Shown piece by piece: positions 6,223 to 6,279 of a stretch of DNA of 6,279 bases. Every line of letters begins with the position of its first letter. Position 1 is the first letter of the stretch. Source of the stretch: Firmicutes bacterium UBA5486 (GTDB lineage Bacteria; Bacillota; UBA4882; UBA10575); assembly GCA_002427045.1 (NCBI GenBank), contig DIPO01000046.1, positions 1-6,279 of the forward strand, in the 5' to 3' direction. The translations under genes and the position numbers were made by a program. Below the pieces are notes generated by a model. That model did not search any database, was not told where the DNA came from, and saw nothing but the letters and a program-made list of their open reading frames with translations.

Positions 6223-6279
6223 AGGGCTTTTTGCGTTGTCATTGATTTATTCTGTCCCTGCACAATATATTGATAGCCT
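6223..6279. repeat. Partial second copy of the terminal repeat
   Basis: These 57 bp match positions 1-57 in the same orientation, with a single difference (T at 27, A at 6249). The copy is cut by the window end, so the internal hairpin and right inverted repeat cannot be seen. It lies upstream of the dehydratase promoter. Together the two copies bracket the whole window as direct repeats. Confidence 0.8.

Noticed and set aside
6105..6263. N-terminal extension of the dehydratase to an ATG at 6263
   Set aside because: The 53 extra residues start inside the terminal repeat, cross the -35/-10 promoter, and do not resemble the family. The ATG at 6104 has a good ribosome binding site and a natural length.
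1..6279. Complete circular plasmid
   Set aside because: No replication, partition or mobilisation gene is present, and the end overlap has a mismatch. Two copies of a dispersed repeat explain it better, though circularity is not excluded.

Overview
The window looks like a chromosomal segment of an AT-rich, low-GC Gram-positive bacterium (Bacillota, probably a clostridial or halanaerobial-type lineage). The signs are strong AGGAGG-type ribosome binding sites, textbook sigma-A promoters, U-tract hairpin terminators, GTG/TTG starts and a heterodimeric ABC exporter of the BmrCD / TM287-288 type. The assignment is inferred from style and gene family; no marker gene fixes the genus.

Layout, left to right. 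Positions 1-120 hold a small palindromic element with 14-bp terminal inverted repeats and an internal hairpin. Its first 57 bp recur once, with one mismatch and in the same orientation, at the right edge (6223-6279). Next come two tandem promoters (-35/-10 at 136-165 and 173-201), an untranslated leader, and a 33-codon ORF with a perfect ribosome binding site (349-450). Two back-to-back intrinsic terminators follow (457-486 and 501-535), then about 250 bp without a convincing gene or promoter. Two ABC half-transporter genes follow with an 11-nt overlap (789-2534 and 2524-4323). A bidirectional terminator (4326-4353) separates them from a convergent IlvD/Edd-family dehydratase gene on the minus strand (4356-6104), which has its own promoter (6139-6167).

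How the parts may work together. The two ABC proteins carry complementary defects in their ATP sites: Asp for the catalytic Glu in the first, and LSFGQ for LSGGQ in the second. They should form one obligate heterodimer with one degenerate and one active ATP site, most likely a multidrug or lipid exporter. Upstream, a promoter, a tiny ORF and tandem terminators precede the exporter, and the leader RNA contains a chain of mutually exclusive pairings. This is the expected architecture of ribosome-mediated transcription attenuation, as known for bmrB upstream of bmrCD in Bacillus subtilis. I propose that slowed translation of the 33-codon ORF opens both terminators and switches the exporter on. 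That regulatory model is inference from sequence complementarity and is the most interesting feature here. The dehydratase appears to be an independent transcription unit; its substrate (branched-chain amino acid intermediate or sugar acid) cannot be settled from this window.
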